Shown: positions 37,413 through 46,845, numbered from the stretch's first letter. The stretch is DNA of 64,000 bases from Guillardia theta CCMP2712 (GCF_000315625.1 NW_005434504.1:1-64000), one strand, 5' to 3'. Notes: generated from the sequence alone by a model not told the origin. Translations and numbers: made by a program.

Positions 37413-38784
37413 TGACATTCAGAGCATTTTCGAACATATCATGATCTTCCTGCTGCTTGTCCTTATCGACAGCCTCGTTGGGAGCTTCCTGCTGACTGTC
37501 ATTATTAACAGCCTCCTTGGGAGCTTCTTGCTTGTCCTTATTGACAGCCTCCTTGGGAGCTTCCTGCTGTTTGTCCTTATTGACAGTCTCCTTAAGAGCT
37601 TCCTGTTTGTCCTTATTGACAACCTCCTTGGGAGCTTCCTGCTGTTTGTCCTTATTGACAGCCTCCTTGGGAGCTTCCTGTTTGTCCTTATTGACAGCCT
37701 CTTTGGGAGCTTCCTGCTGTTTGTCCTGATTGACAACCTCCTTGGGAGCTTCATGCTGTTTGTCCTTATTGACAGCCTCCTTGGGAACTTCCTGTTTGTC
37801 CTTATTGACAGCCTCTTTGGGAGCTTCCTGCTTGTCCTTATTGACAGCCTCTTTGGGAGCGTCCTGCTGCTTGCCCTGTTTGGTAGTACCCACAGAAGAA
37901 ACAGCCTTCTGTTCCTTTAGCTTATTCTGCTTGTCTACCAATGCAGAGAAAACTTCACTTTCTTCGTCTTCTTCGTCGTCCTCACCCTCCTCATCTTCCT
38001 CATCCCCTTTCTCATCTTCTTTATCATCATCATCTTCCGACGAAGAATCTATAACCTCCATTTGCTTTTTGGATTGCTCTGTATCATCATTCGAAGACAT
38101 GGCAACCTCGAGCGTTGATCCCACTGTCCGCTTAGGAATGTCCTTGATATAAACATCGTTGTGTTTGCGGAAGACTAATGAATTGACCAGAACATCAGGT
38201 TGCGACTTCATACACTGCTTCACGATATCGATGAGCACAGCATTACATGAGTCGTCAACCTGATTGGCATGCGAACTGCACAAAGAGAATGCAAAGAACT
38301 TCTTTACCTCGGTAGGACTTTTCAGACTTTCCACATTGAATGACTTATCCTTTCTGGTAAGAGTTCGAGTCACCAATGCCATGGAACAGCCCTTGTATAC
38401 TCTGTCGCCGTCGGATGCGCACAGCAAGCAGCGAGCTTGGAATTCTTTCTCCTTGTACTTGTCAGGGTATGAAAGCTTCTTGATGTTATGCTTCACAGTA
38501 AAAGCAGCAGGCGGAACCATGTCAAGACATGGAAGGCATTTCTCGGCGACTGAACTTCTCTTGACAAAGAACACATGATTGTGCTGCTTACTCTCTTCAG
38601 AAGATGTCACTGTCTTGAACCAATCCTTGAATTCCCACCCATAGCTAACACTAAAGGCTTCATCATACTGAATCTGTTCGGATGCAGTAAACATGACACC
38701 TTGAGACTCAAAGATGTCTGGGGCCTTTGTCCGTACACGGTGGGTAGCGGTAGCTTTCACCTTGGAGTTGTTCTTGGGTGACAT
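37366..38784 (-). CDS. Acidic protein with C-terminal EAPKEAVNKDKQ repeats, 3' end replaced by satellite
   Basis: From the ATG at 38784 (MSPKNNSKVK; an upstream frame start is TTG) residues 1-235 form an unrecognised domain with Cys pairs (CLPCLDM, CLLC, CSSH) that could bind metal. A very acidic stretch (about 245-290) follows. About 13 tandem copies of a 14-16-aa unit, EAPKEAVNKDKQQ-like, come next (37440-37870). The last about 14 residues (IELKIQGFSTYKPD) and the stop are satellite sequence, so the natural end is lost. It may be a scaffold-like or chromatin-associated protein; function unknown. Confidence 0.7.
   Translation of the reverse strand: MSPKNNSKVKATATHRVRTKAPDIFESQGVMFTASEQIQYDEAFSVSYGWEFKDWFKTVTSSEESKQHNHVFFVKRSSVAEKCLPCLDMVPPAAFTVKHNIKKLSYPDKYKEKEFQARCLLCASDGDRVYKGCSMALVTRTLTRKDKSFNVESLKSPTEVKKFFAFSLCSSHANQVDDSCNAVLIDIVKQCMKSQPDVLVNSLVFRKHNDVYIKDIPKRTVGSTLEVAMSSNDDTEQSKKQMEVIDSSSEDDDDKEDEKGDEEDEEGEDDEEDEESEVFSALVDKQNKLKEQKAVSSVGTTKQGKQQDAPKEAVNKDKQEAPKEAVNKDKQEVPKEAVNKDKQHEAPKEVVNQDKQQEAPKEAVNKDKQEAPKEAVNKDKQQEAPKEVVNKDKQEALKETVNKDKQQEAPKEAVNKDKQEAPKEAVNNDSQQEAPNEAVDKDKQQEDHDMFENALNVIIELKIQGFSTYKPD
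37440..37870 (-). repeat. In-frame 39-48-bp tandem repeat within the acidic protein
   Basis: About 13 units of mainly 39 or 42 bp coding EAPKEAVNKDKQ(Q). Unit lengths are multiples of three and variants are mostly conservative, so the repeat is under coding constraint. Copy number is likely to vary between strains. Confidence 0.9.
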
Positions 38785-38998
38785 TGCGTGGCGACGGATC
38801 GTGGTTGTGCCGCCACCAGAAGAGATGGGGATCAAATAGAGGGGCGGCCTTTCCCCCCTATTTTTTTTAAGAGGGGGGGGGTGGGTGGTAGTTTTTTTAA
38901 AAAATAACTCAATTTAAAAAAACACCCTACCCTACCCGATTTAAAAAAAATTAATCAAAATCACAGAAGGGTGTCTCTGACAGCAACTAACTCACATC

Positions 38999-39544
38999 AT
39001 GCAAGAAGACAAGGAGAAGGATCTGTTCCAGCGCTTCACCAAGCTGTTCCTGGTAGGTGAAAACCTGAGAGACATGATGGTTTACATGTGTAATACCTGC
39101 ACCTCTGATGTTCAAGATCCGATAACCCATACCATCTGCATCTTCCTCTCCACCCCAGTGAGGATCAGCATCACAAAGATCGGTCTGGCTCCATTTCAGG
39201 GTTTCAACACGGCGATATTTCCCTTCTTTTGCATGCGAGAAGAGCAAAAACATCTTCTCCTCGAAATACTCCAATTTATGCAGGAGAACAGCAGGGCGAC
39301 GCTTTCAACGCAGATGGGCGGGGGCGGGATGGCAACGCTGAAGCCCGACGGGCAACGCATCTACCTCGACACATCCGAAGTCATCTTCCAGTTCTTCCAG
39401 GCCACGAAGGAGTCCGAGAGGACGGGGATGAAAGCACATGTCAGGGACAAGGTCTGCAACATCATCCTTCAAAGGGTATGCAGCGCAGTTCATATCCCCC
39501 GGCGGACGCTGAACGAGATCATGGAGAGGGCAAGGGAATTGTGA
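38999..39544 (+). CDS. Hypothetical 181-aa protein
   Basis: Unrecognised soluble protein of mixed alpha/beta pattern: an acidic N-terminus, a Cys-containing region (CNTCTS near residue 32), a hydrophobic middle (FNTAIFPFFCM) and a helical charged C-terminus (MERAREL). The ATG lies in a spacer of T/A tracts and C/A-rich stretches with TTTAAAAA-type boxes. It converges on the gene at 39575. Third-position bias rises toward the 3' half, in step with base composition. Confidence 0.65.
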   Translation: MQEDKEKDLFQRFTKLFLVGENLRDMMVYMCNTCTSDVQDPITHTICIFLSTPVRISITKIGLAPFQGFNTAIFPFFCMREEQKHLLLEILQFMQENSRATLSTQMGGGGMATLKPDGQRIYLDTSEVIFQFFQATKESERTGMKAHVRDKVCNIILQRVCSAVHIPRRTLNEIMERAREL

Positions 39545-39574
39545 ATCATTAAACGCTGTTTTATTCTTTTCACG

Positions 39575-40138
39575 TCACTCATCATCGTCATCCGACTCAC
39601 GTCCACGCTTAGATGGCCTTCCAAGCTGCTTCCTCAGTACCTCAATCTCAAGCCTCTTCTTCTCGTTCTCGAGCTCAGCAGCCTCCTCATTGAGCTTGTA
39701 CATCGCCAGCTTGTGACGAAACTCACAAGACTGAGAAACTTGGGGAAGATACTTTTCCTGTGACTTGTGCCCATATATCATCAAGAAGTGGATCCAACCA
39801 TCATTCTCCTTGATCTTCTCGGCGTCTTGAACATCCTTCTCCACTTGTTTGTTGATGAAGGTGACATCACTTTCGTTCAACAACCGAAACAGGGCATCCC
39901 AGATCACTCTGGCAGACACGTACAAGACATCATTATCATGCATCTCATACACAAAGTCATCAGACTTTTCCGTCTCAATGATCTGCACAGTGAAGTCCAC
40001 CAAGAACTCATCCAACCTCTTGATGTTCTTAGAGCTTGGATCGATATGCTTCTTCAGCACATCATCGAGGTTGTATAGGGTGGGCCTCTGCAAAAGCACG
40101 TCACCGTCAGACTTTGGCAACCAAAAGGAGTGTGGCAT
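39575..40138 (-). CDS. Hypothetical 187-aa protein with C-terminal coiled coil and nuclear-signal-like tail
   Basis: The ATG at 40138 (MPHSFWLPKS) is chosen because GTATAAAA lies 36 nt upstream; the open frame extends further but without ATG. Residues 1-120 are an unrecognised helical domain with several Asp/Val-rich segments. A coiled coil (about 135-170, EEAAELENEKKRLEIEVL) precedes a basic GRPSKRGRES motif and an acidic end. Such a tail resembles a nuclear localisation signal. AATAAA on this strand (TTTATT at 39559-39566) follows the stop directly. Confidence 0.65.
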   Translation of the reverse strand: MPHSFWLPKSDGDVLLQRPTLYNLDDVLKKHIDPSSKNIKRLDEFLVDFTVQIIETEKSDDFVYEMHDNDVLYVSARVIWDALFRLLNESDVTFINKQVEKDVQDAEKIKENDGWIHFLMIYGHKSQEKYLPQVSQSCEFRHKLAMYKLNEEAAELENEKKRLEIEVLRKQLGRPSKRGRESDDDDE

Positions 40139-40502
40139 CCTCTTGTTGTGTTGGGCCGCCGAGCCACTCTCCGTTTTATACAACCCCGCTCCTACCCCAC
40201 CTCCGCCAACGAAGCAGATCATTTATCACCACCCTCACCCGTTAAATTACCGGGCTCTACCCCGTGAAACCACCCACCCACCCCTCTTTATCCCAATTTC
40301 CGCATTTAGGAAAAAAAAGAGGACTCGACCACCCACCCCTTGCAGAGGGGGTTTAGATTTAAATTAAATATACCCCCTGTCTGTACCTAATTACCACGGG
40401 TAATAAATACCACCCACCCCCAATTAAAGCCATCCACGAACCTCCCGGTCCCCCCAATAAAAGCGGGGTGGGGGGAATTTCGCGCACCCCCAGCTTTCCC
40501 CC
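40139..40502. other. Divergent spacer, C/A-rich with A/T tracts
   Basis: No gene seen. It separates the leftward 187-aa gene from the lipase-like gene. It holds GTATAAAA (leftward promoter), a polypyrimidine-rich middle, an A8 tract near 40310, and AATAAAAGCGG about 45 nt before the lipase-like ATG, probably the rightward TATA box. Similar C/T- and A/T-tract spacers lie at 38836-38998 and 45445-45573. Confidence 0.5.
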
Positions 40503-42395
40503 ATGTGTGCCGCCACGCTGCCACACAATCAATGGATCGTGCGCTATTCGCAGGTCGCGGCCTACGGCCACTGCGCCCTCCACTCCTACAACAGATCCCA
40601 GTTCCCCCTCCCCTCGTCCATCACCGTCGTGCAGGAATTCACCGTCGGACCGGTCACCGCGTTCGCCGCTCGCACCGCCGCCGATGACATCGTCATCTCT
40701 TTCGGCATCGACGAGGAGGAGGAGCGCAGCATGCTCCAGCACGGGGGACTGACTCAGCTCGCCTCCGTCTCACCCAAGTGGAGTGACAAGAGCATCAACG
40801 TCAAGGTCCACACGCCCGTCGCGGATCTGGCCCGTACCTTCATTCAATCTCCGGCGCTCGACGAGCTCTCCTCCTTCCTCCGCGCGCAACCCGCCGGCAC
40901 CTTCGTCTTCACGGGATTCTCCTTCGCGTGTAACGTCGCCGAGCTGGTCCACCTGTTCTACTGCAGATTCGGGAAGATTGGCCGCGAGCTCACCTGCGTC
41001 TTCTTCGGCCAGCCCTCCATCGGCACGATTATGTACGAGACCGTTCGCGGCGCTCACCTGCGGAGGCATTCCAATATCCCGATTCAGAAATCCATCAGCT
41101 TCTACCGCCACGATGACAACATCGGTATACTGTTTACGGGAAAGGTGCGCGGAATCTTCTACCCCGACTTTGATAGCGGGAGCACTGGTATCATCCGAAG
41201 GTCCATGGAATTCGACGGAAAGGTGCATGGCTACCCCCAGCACATCATCTCCACCGAAAGCAAGGAGGACATCCTTGGAGGGCACGACGTGGCCAAGTAT
41301 CACGAGTGCATCTGTAAGATAGAAGCTTTGGGGGATGACCGGATCGATAATATCCCATACGAGAACAAGTACAACGCATGCTTCCAATCTGCCACCACCC
41401 TCGCGCAGGAGATCAGTGAGAAACTCCTGCTCAACCCCAAGCCGTTTGTCGAGCGCATTTTCCCCGTACGCGAACCTACAGAGTATTTCCTGGCCATCAT
41501 GCATGGTAACAAGTGCATAGACGACGGGCTCAACGACGGAGAGACGAAAGATATCATCAACAGGGCAGTCTCGCAGGACCTTACCAAGCCTTTCATGGGA
41601 CTCGAGAACATCTCACTGATGAAGAAATTCATCGACCATGTCGTATTCCTCATCGAGCGCAGCATGAAAAAGGAATCCCTCCCCTTTCCAAGCACTGTCC
41701 ACAACGTTCGCGACCTTCCGGATTCGGACATCATCGCCATCTGCACCGCCATCGCCATCACGCAGGACGATCACATATTGAACTCCATCTTGCACCTGCA
41801 TGTCTTTGATATCCGCCGCAAGGCCTGCGCCATAATGGCCCATCTCCGCCTGATAGTTGATATATGCAAGTTTGCCACCAACTGGAACGTCGAGTGCATC
41901 TGGAACCCCCACTTCCAGTTCGTCACCGACCTCGACAACTACCTGATGTCTTTCTCCAACTGGCAAGACAACATCAAGTACGAGCTCGACGATTTCAAGG
42001 CAGACAAGGATTTCTGGGAACAGCTCAAACTTTATTCCGACGATTCCCGCTGCCGCTACTACTTCTTCCTCTCGCAGGAGGTCTTGAGAACCGCCACCAA
42101 GTACCAGTTGCCCATATGTGTGCGCAACCCCCTCCTGTTTTCCGAGTCGGAGATCGCGATGGAGGCGCTGCCAGCCCCGCCCGCCTCCTCTGCCGAGCCG
42201 AAGGTGCGCGAGAATCCATTCATCTTCACACCGAAGGACCTTCTCAAGGAGGAGACATTCTGGGATGACATGAAGAACTACGCGCACGAGAACAACATCG
42301 ATTACAGGTCGATACACATGCTCCGCCTCCTCTGCCGCTACATGGACAAGCACGATGTCGACATCTTTGTCTACCTCCCCCCTAGCGGTAACTGA
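40503..42395 (+). CDS. Class-3-lipase-like protein, 630 aa
   Basis: Residues about 130-270 resemble the fungal lipase (lipase_3) fold: TFVFTGFSFACNVAELVH places Ser140 in a G-F-S-F-A nucleophile elbow, with the usual final Gly changed to Ala. An Asp follows in YRHDDNIG (204-205), and a His in GGHDVAKYHEC (261 or 267). This Ser/Asp/His order is that of class-3 lipases, which cleave acyl esters of lipids. The remaining 350 residues are a mostly helical domain of unknown role, with a Pro/Ala-rich linker near residue 555. No signal peptide, so it would act inside the cell or particle. The degenerate elbow makes activity uncertain. Confidence 0.6.
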   Translation: MCAATLPHNQWIVRYSQVAAYGHCALHSYNRSQFPLPSSITVVQEFTVGPVTAFAARTAADDIVISFGIDEEEERSMLQHGGLTQLASVSPKWSDKSINVKVHTPVADLARTFIQSPALDELSSFLRAQPAGTFVFTGFSFACNVAELVHLFYCRFGKIGRELTCVFFGQPSIGTIMYETVRGAHLRRHSNIPIQKSISFYRHDDNIGILFTGKVRGIFYPDFDSGSTGIIRRSMEFDGKVHGYPQHIISTESKEDILGGHDVAKYHECICKIEALGDDRIDNIPYENKYNACFQSATTLAQEISEKLLLNPKPFVERIFPVREPTEYFLAIMHGNKCIDDGLNDGETKDIINRAVSQDLTKPFMGLENISLMKKFIDHVVFLIERSMKKESLPFPSTVHNVRDLPDSDIIAICTAIAITQDDHILNSILHLHVFDIRRKACAIMAHLRLIVDICKFATNWNVECIWNPHFQFVTDLDNYLMSFSNWQDNIKYELDDFKADKDFWEQLKLYSDDSRCRYYFFLSQEVLRTATKYQLPICVRNPLLFSESEIAMEALPAPPASSAEPKVRENPFIFTPKDLLKEETFWDDMKNYAHENNIDYRSIHMLRLLCRYMDKHDVDIFVYLPPSGN

Positions 42396-42511
42396 ATAGA
42401 GTCTTTCAAGTAATATACGAAAAAAAGGAAGAAGGGGTGTGTTTCGTCCCCAGCGCTCCGCGGGGATAATTAGGCAAGACCAGGGACGGGAAAGTCCATA
42501 GAAAGCGAGGC

Positions 42512-43213
42512 ATGATCTACCTCCTCCACCGCCTCTTCGAGGACAAGAGGCTGACCTGCGTCCTCTTGATGACCTGGATGGTGATGGTGCTGGCGATCTT
42601 CTCCGAGCTCGGGGTGACGGACTCGAACTTCATGACACTAGGGCCAGGCGAGCACTCCAAGATCATGGGGGTGGAAATCAACAGCTGGTACAAGTGGAAC
42701 TGCGTCGCCGTCTTCACCTTCGTCTCGACCTCCATCAACGACTTTGTCGGCGACGCCATCTCCCCCTGGATCCAGAACACCATCCAGGACCACAAGACCA
42801 AGTTCCTCCCCTACTCGAAGTTCACCTGCATCATGATCACGCAGATCTGGGCGCTGTACTGCTGCGTCATGAACGTCTTCGCGCTCTTCGTCATGCTCTC
42901 CCAGGTCGATTTCCTCATCATCCGCATCTGCGCCGACCTCCTCGTCAACATCTACACCAGCCTGCGGTTCATGAAGGGCAAGGTCGTCGACCCCGAGCGC
43001 TACGCCGCCTGGATGAGGGCCGAGGGACCGGGGCACGGCCAGTCCCACTGCTGCCACACCCCCGAGCCCGGTATTCTCCTCTCATCCATTGCCGTGAGAC
43101 AGGAGCACGACGAGAAAGCTGCCGAAGACAAGCATGCCAACGAGACCGAAGAGCCCGAAAGGAGGGGGAAGAGCATGGACCGCCTGTTGGTTGATATTCA
43201 CAAGCACCCTTAG
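42512..43213 (+). CDS. Conserved-looking multi-pass membrane protein, 233 aa
   Basis: Four hydrophobic spans are visible: about 14-32 (TCVLLMTWMVMVLAIF), 68-86, 106-128 (IMITQIWALYCCVMNVFAL) and 130-150. Between them lie polar motifs NFMTLGPGEHSK, WYKWNC and SPWIQNTIQDHKTK. This pattern reminds me of a membrane protein family of algal giant viruses and microalgae; that is memory, not a search. The tail is charged and His/Cys-containing. Its TAG stop overlaps the stop of the convergent gene (TTAG at 43210-43213). Function unknown. Confidence 0.7.
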   Translation: MIYLLHRLFEDKRLTCVLLMTWMVMVLAIFSELGVTDSNFMTLGPGEHSKIMGVEINSWYKWNCVAVFTFVSTSINDFVGDAISPWIQNTIQDHKTKFLPYSKFTCIMITQIWALYCCVMNVFALFVMLSQVDFLIIRICADLLVNIYTSLRFMKGKVVDPERYAAWMRAEGPGHGQSHCCHTPEPGILLSSIAVRQEHDEKAAEDKHANETEEPERRGKSMDRLLVDIHKHP

Positions 43214-43896
43214 CGGTACATTCCGTTTTGGTAGTCCCGGAAAGTCGAAGCCACGTCTTGAAGGTCCGAGCGGATCGCCGCCAGTGTGTTCATGTTCAAA
43301 TCCATCGTGGTCTGAGTTGGGTCTATTGTAAGGGCTCTGATAATCTTATGATTAAGCTTGTCGTTTATCAGTAGATCCACAATTTTCTCTTTCATTCTTA
43401 CGAGTGATTCTGTAATCTTTTTCATATTATTTATCTCATCACTTAAGTTATTCAATCTAGCACGTATCACCTTCATAGTTTTCGATTTTTGGTGAATCAT
43501 ACTGGCGTGTGTGTGTTCACTACCCGTAAAACTCTGATTGTCCCATTTCTCTTCTGCTGACTCCATCATCCTTTCCAATACCAGAACTCTTTCCTTTAAT
43601 TTCTTATTTTCCTCGTTTAAGGGAAACAAATTATCTACTTTTACATTTAAATTATCCACTTTACGCATGTACGCAGATTGCTTTTGTATCTCTTCTCTAA
43701 CAAATGCCATCTGATTAGTGATCATTTGCAAATATGTTTTGGTTTTATCATGCATTATCACATCAATCTTTGCCTCCATGATTTGAATGATATCTTCCTT
43801 TAACTCATTCATCGCGCCTTTATCTAATTCACCTTCCGACTGGACATCAGATTCATAACCCCTCTCTGGAATCTCTGCACTCCCTGCCTCCGACAT
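43210..43896 (-). CDS. Coiled-coil protein with HGFIR-type tail, 228 aa
   Basis: A long, nearly continuous coiled coil (about residues 25-190) with heptads rich in Leu, Lys and Glu follows an acidic N-terminus. The C-terminal 22 residues, ending DVASTFRDYQNGMYR, match in pattern the tails of four other leftward genes (47623, 47904, 48958, 52741). A CATAAAAG box lies 25 nt before the ATG. Base composition is AT-rich in the coil and GC-rich at the ends. A structural virion or cytoskeleton-like part is a reasonable guess. Confidence 0.75.
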   Translation of the reverse strand: MSEAGSAEIPERGYESDVQSEGELDKGAMNELKEDIIQIMEAKIDVIMHDKTKTYLQMITNQMAFVREEIQKQSAYMRKVDNLNVKVDNLFPLNEENKKLKERVLVLERMMESAEEKWDNQSFTGSEHTHASMIHQKSKTMKVIRARLNNLSDEINNMKKITESLVRMKEKIVDLLINDKLNHKIIRALTIDPTQTTMDLNMNTLAAIRSDLQDVASTFRDYQNGMYR

Positions 43897-44000
43897 CCTT
43901 ACCCAAAGAACCCCAAGGTACTTTTATGCAAACCGATCGCGTACTTCACACGACGCCACGAAAAGATCTATATACATCGGAAGCAAAACATCTTGTAGAT

Positions 44001-44714
44001 ATGGCCCCAAGCTTCAGCATCAGTGAGGAGGACGGGGAGGAGACGACGAAGCCCCCACCCGAAACACGCAACGACAGCCCCCTCCGCAAGAGCCCGATCC
44101 AATGTATCTTCGTGTTCCGGCGGCCGGTGATGCTATCCGACCGGATCATCAAGCTCATGACGGGGCCCTTCGCGCACGTGGATCTGTATGTTCATCGGGA
44201 GGAGAAGCCCAACGACAGCCCGAGTCTCACCACTTTCATGGGGGAACACTTCAGCATGTCGGTGAACATGCGAAAGTCCTACAACAGCCGGGACTATGAG
44301 GGACTGCACCTTCGCCTCGACCCTGTAGAGAGCGCGAAGCTCTTCGATTACGCCATCGACCTGGTGGAACGCCGCGTGCCGTACAATTTTGCCGACCTGC
44401 TGTACCAACCGATGAAGGCCGTCCTCCCGGATAGCGGATTCTTTGAGGACGTCCCTAACGAAAGCTCCTTGCAGGTCAAAAAGGTCTTCTGCTCGCAGGC
44501 TTTCGTCCTAGCACTGCGCAACAGCCTGCACAACGACGACCTCGCCGGGGCACTCATCGACGAGAGCCCAATCCAGCGGAAGAAGCTGCTCTGGAGGCTG
44601 ATCAGCGAAAACAGCCGGCTCTGCACCCCCAGTGACCTCTACCACATCCTCAGGCCGCACTGCAGGAGGGTGGACATGGACCGGCTCCGGCACGGCCACT
44701 TGTCCTACACATAA
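44001..44714 (+). CDS. Permuted NlpC/P60 (papain-like) protein, 237 aa
   Basis: Residues 57-63 read FAHVDLY with His59, and 161-168 read KVFCSQAF with Cys164 at the start of a helix. A His-first, Cys-later order with an F-C-S/Q helix is typical of permuted NlpC/P60 (LRAT/YiiX-like) hydrolases, which cleave or transfer acyl or peptide bonds. Linking motifs VPYNFADLLY and CTPSDLYHIL fit the fold. The ATG at 44001 is preferred to one 25 codons upstream because TATATA at 43969-43974 lies 27 nt before it. The TAA overlaps an AATAAA. No signal peptide. Confidence 0.65.
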   Translation: MAPSFSISEEDGEETTKPPPETRNDSPLRKSPIQCIFVFRRPVMLSDRIIKLMTGPFAHVDLYVHREEKPNDSPSLTTFMGEHFSMSVNMRKSYNSRDYEGLHLRLDPVESAKLFDYAIDLVERRVPYNFADLLYQPMKAVLPDSGFFEDVPNESSLQVKKVFCSQAFVLALRNSLHNDDLAGALIDESPIQRKKLLWRLISENSRLCTPSDLYHILRPHCRRVDMDRLRHGHLSYT

Positions 44715-44721
44715 TAAACAT

Positions 44722-45444
44722 TTAAGAAATGCCCACGGTGTGGCTTCTGGACTCCATCAATATAGACAGCTTCACGTGGGATACTGAGCAGCAGAAGATG
44801 CTGTACCATCTCTGCACGAGGGCGTCGTCTTCCTGGAAGAGCCTGCACAGCTGGTCGACCTCGTCTGTGTCCTGTCTCCCGACCCATACCCGCACCTGGT
44901 TTTTGACGATGTGCTCGATCTTACAACAAAACCACAAATAGAGGATGAAGGGGGAGAACTTCTGGTGCACCACAATCGAAAACGAATCCTTCCCCTGCCT
45001 TCCCACCTCCACACACATGTCCGACCTGGCTCCCGAGATGCTGCAGATGAACCACCCATTCTTGCGTCGTACGGGGGGTGCGGAACTCGTCATCACCTCC
45101 AAGCAGAGACGATATAGCTTGTCCTTCCCCTGTGTCTGCAGCGTCTCCACCATGGCTTGCACAGTCTTGATGTCACTCATCACCTGTTGCACCCCTGTAT
45201 GGACTTTGATTGCCCATGCATCGGCGTTCTCCTTGCACTGCGAAAAGTACCGCTTGTACTGGTTGTCGTCCCCGATGACCTCAAAGGCCTTGTTGCAGCA
45301 GTAATCCTTGAAGTGTTCATATGTGCTAAGACATGAGGTAGACTCCCGAAGCTCATCCTCCACCGCCACATCCTTCGTCGCACCCACGATGCCGCGCAGC
45401 TCCGATACAAAATCGGACGCACTCATCTGAGGCCGACCCGGCAT
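44722..45444 (-). CDS. Hypothetical 240-aa protein
   Basis: Residues 1-100 are a helical, Cys-containing region (YCCNKAFEVIGDDNQYK). Residues about 125-190 form a compact domain with the pattern CSISGARSDMCVEVG, then VVHQKFSPFILYLWFCCK and IEHIVKNQVRVWV. This domain pattern faintly recalls a family in large algal viruses, which I cannot confirm. A short tail follows. No signal peptide. It converges on the permuted papain-like gene with a 7-nt gap. The divergent spacer upstream (45445-45573) contains an inverted repeat around GACCCTATTTTAAAAAAGAG. Confidence 0.6.
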   Translation of the reverse strand: MPGRPQMSASDFVSELRGIVGATKDVAVEDELRESTSCLSTYEHFKDYCCNKAFEVIGDDNQYKRYFSQCKENADAWAIKVHTGVQQVMSDIKTVQAMVETLQTQGKDKLYRLCLEVMTSSAPPVRRKNGWFICSISGARSDMCVEVGRQGKDSFSIVVHQKFSPFILYLWFCCKIEHIVKNQVRVWVGRQDTDEVDQLCRLFQEDDALVQRWYSIFCCSVSHVKLSILMESRSHTVGIS

Positions 45445-45573
45445 TGATTACCCCACGGTTGCCGTTGAGCCCCGCGACCGTTTTTTTTTTAAAAAAAATT
45501 CAAATTCCCCCTCGAGACCCTATTTTAAAAAAGAGGGTCGCCGCCGACCGTACCCTCACACCACACACCACGC

Positions 45574-45858
45574 ATGGACACTACACCGCAGCTCGCCCTC
45601 TGGCTCATCAAGTCGCTCAACGAGGACACCATATTCGTCAAGCTTGCAAGCAAGGCAGAAGGCAGCGAGGATGAGGACGACTTCGAAGGCATCCTTTCCC
45701 CGCTGCCGACCACGGTTGATCTGCAGATGCCAAATACCCCGGTGAAGAAAAGGAAGACCTTTACACCTATCCACTCGCCGGTGGCGTCTGACGCTGACTT
45801 TTCATCCCTCTCCGACTCGGACTTCTCCTCCCTCTCGGAAGCAGAGACGGGTCAATGA
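45574..45858 (+). CDS. Small acidic protein, 94 aa
   Basis: Unrecognised. A short helical N-terminus (LALWLIKSLNEDTIFVKLA) is followed by an acidic segment, a basic KKRKTFTP motif that resembles a nuclear signal, and Ser/Asp-rich near-repeats DADFSSLSDSDFSSLSEAE. These repeats look like casein-kinase-type phosphorylation targets. TATTTTAAAA lies about 45 nt upstream, and AATAAA-type words follow the stop within 15 nt. It is tandem with the next gene. Confidence 0.55.
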   Translation: MDTTPQLALWLIKSLNEDTIFVKLASKAEGSEDEDDFEGILSPLPTTVDLQMPNTPVKKRKTFTPIHSPVASDADFSSLSDSDFSSLSEAETGQ

Positions 45859-45927
45859 ATAATAATAAAAAAAGGATCCATCCATCACCTTGCACACCCC
45901 CGCGTCACGCACGGCAAAAACACATCG

Positions 45928-46845
45928 ATGTCCCTCTCAGGGAAGTACGACCACGTCCTGATCCACGGGGTCGTCGATCCAGCGTCCCTGCCCGCCTTTA
46001 CCGAATTCCTCATCGAGATGAGCAACTACATCGTCGCCCCGAAGAACGAGCACAGCGATGCGGTGCAGAGGGTGGCGTTCTACGGCTTCGGTGACATCCA
46101 CTTCCGCGTCTCGGTCTTCCGCCTGCTGCAGGCGTGCTTCATGGCAGAGTGGTACTGGTCCTCCGAAGTGGTGCCGCACCGTTGGGAGATGCTCGTCCAC
46201 ATCCCCACAAGGCACAACATCACGGCCGCCCAGCTCGAGCGCTTCTGCTCCTTCTGCCGCAACGGGGTCAGCTGCGACGTCATCGAGCGCGGCATCAACA
46301 ACGGGCTCGTCGTCTTCCTCGACCGCATCGACAAGGGCAAGAACCACGCGGGCTGGATGCGGCACCGCCTGCGCATCGCCTGCGACCGGCACAGGGAGCG
46401 GATGCGCATGCAAGAAGAGCGGGACAGGATACGGAGCGAGACGGGCATGGAGTTCACCACCAGCAACATGCTTTACTTCTACCACGAGTGGCAGAACACC
46501 CGCATCGACCTGCAGGCGTCCAGGGAGATGCACCAGAACTCAGAAGAGAGAATTAACCTCCTCCTCCGCAGGATCCAGGAAGAGACCAACCTCATCACCA
46601 ACCTCTGCGACATGGTCGTGAGCATCACCGAGCACATGCACGAGGACGTGCGCAACCAAACTCTGAACGACCTCAACATTCGCATTTCCAGGATCAACAC
46701 AATCAACCGCCAGATCGCTAACACCTCCTCCAACCTCCGCACCGTCTCCTCGTCCATTCCCCACGGCAGCACCATGGCTTCCGCCCTTGACCGCCTCCTC
46801 ATTGTTGTCGGATCGGACGAGGACGACGGGATGGTCTTTCAGTAA
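45928..46845 (+). CDS. Hypothetical 305-aa protein with C-terminal coiled coil
   Basis: Residues 1-150 are a compact mixed domain with aromatic and Cys residues (AFYGFGDIHFRVSVF, CSFCRNGVSC). Residues about 160-285 are helical with heptads (RLRIACDRHRERMRMQ to RISRINTINRQI), then an acidic C-terminus. It does not carry the HGFIR-type tail of the leftward coiled-coil genes, so it is not of that family. The frame's GC3 is high throughout. Stop 8 nt from the convergent gene's stop. Confidence 0.7.
   Translation: MSLSGKYDHVLIHGVVDPASLPAFTEFLIEMSNYIVAPKNEHSDAVQRVAFYGFGDIHFRVSVFRLLQACFMAEWYWSSEVVPHRWEMLVHIPTRHNITAAQLERFCSFCRNGVSCDVIERGINNGLVVFLDRIDKGKNHAGWMRHRLRIACDRHRERMRMQEERDRIRSETGMEFTTSNMLYFYHEWQNTRIDLQASREMHQNSEERINLLLRRIQEETNLITNLCDMVVSITEHMHEDVRNQTLNDLNIRISRINTINRQIANTSSNLRTVSSSIPHGSTMASALDRLLIVVGSDEDDGMVFQ

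Noticed and set aside
44722-45117. Rightward frames opposite the 240-aa gene
   Set aside because: Short, overlapping, without promoter spacing; the leftward frame is longer with coherent motifs.
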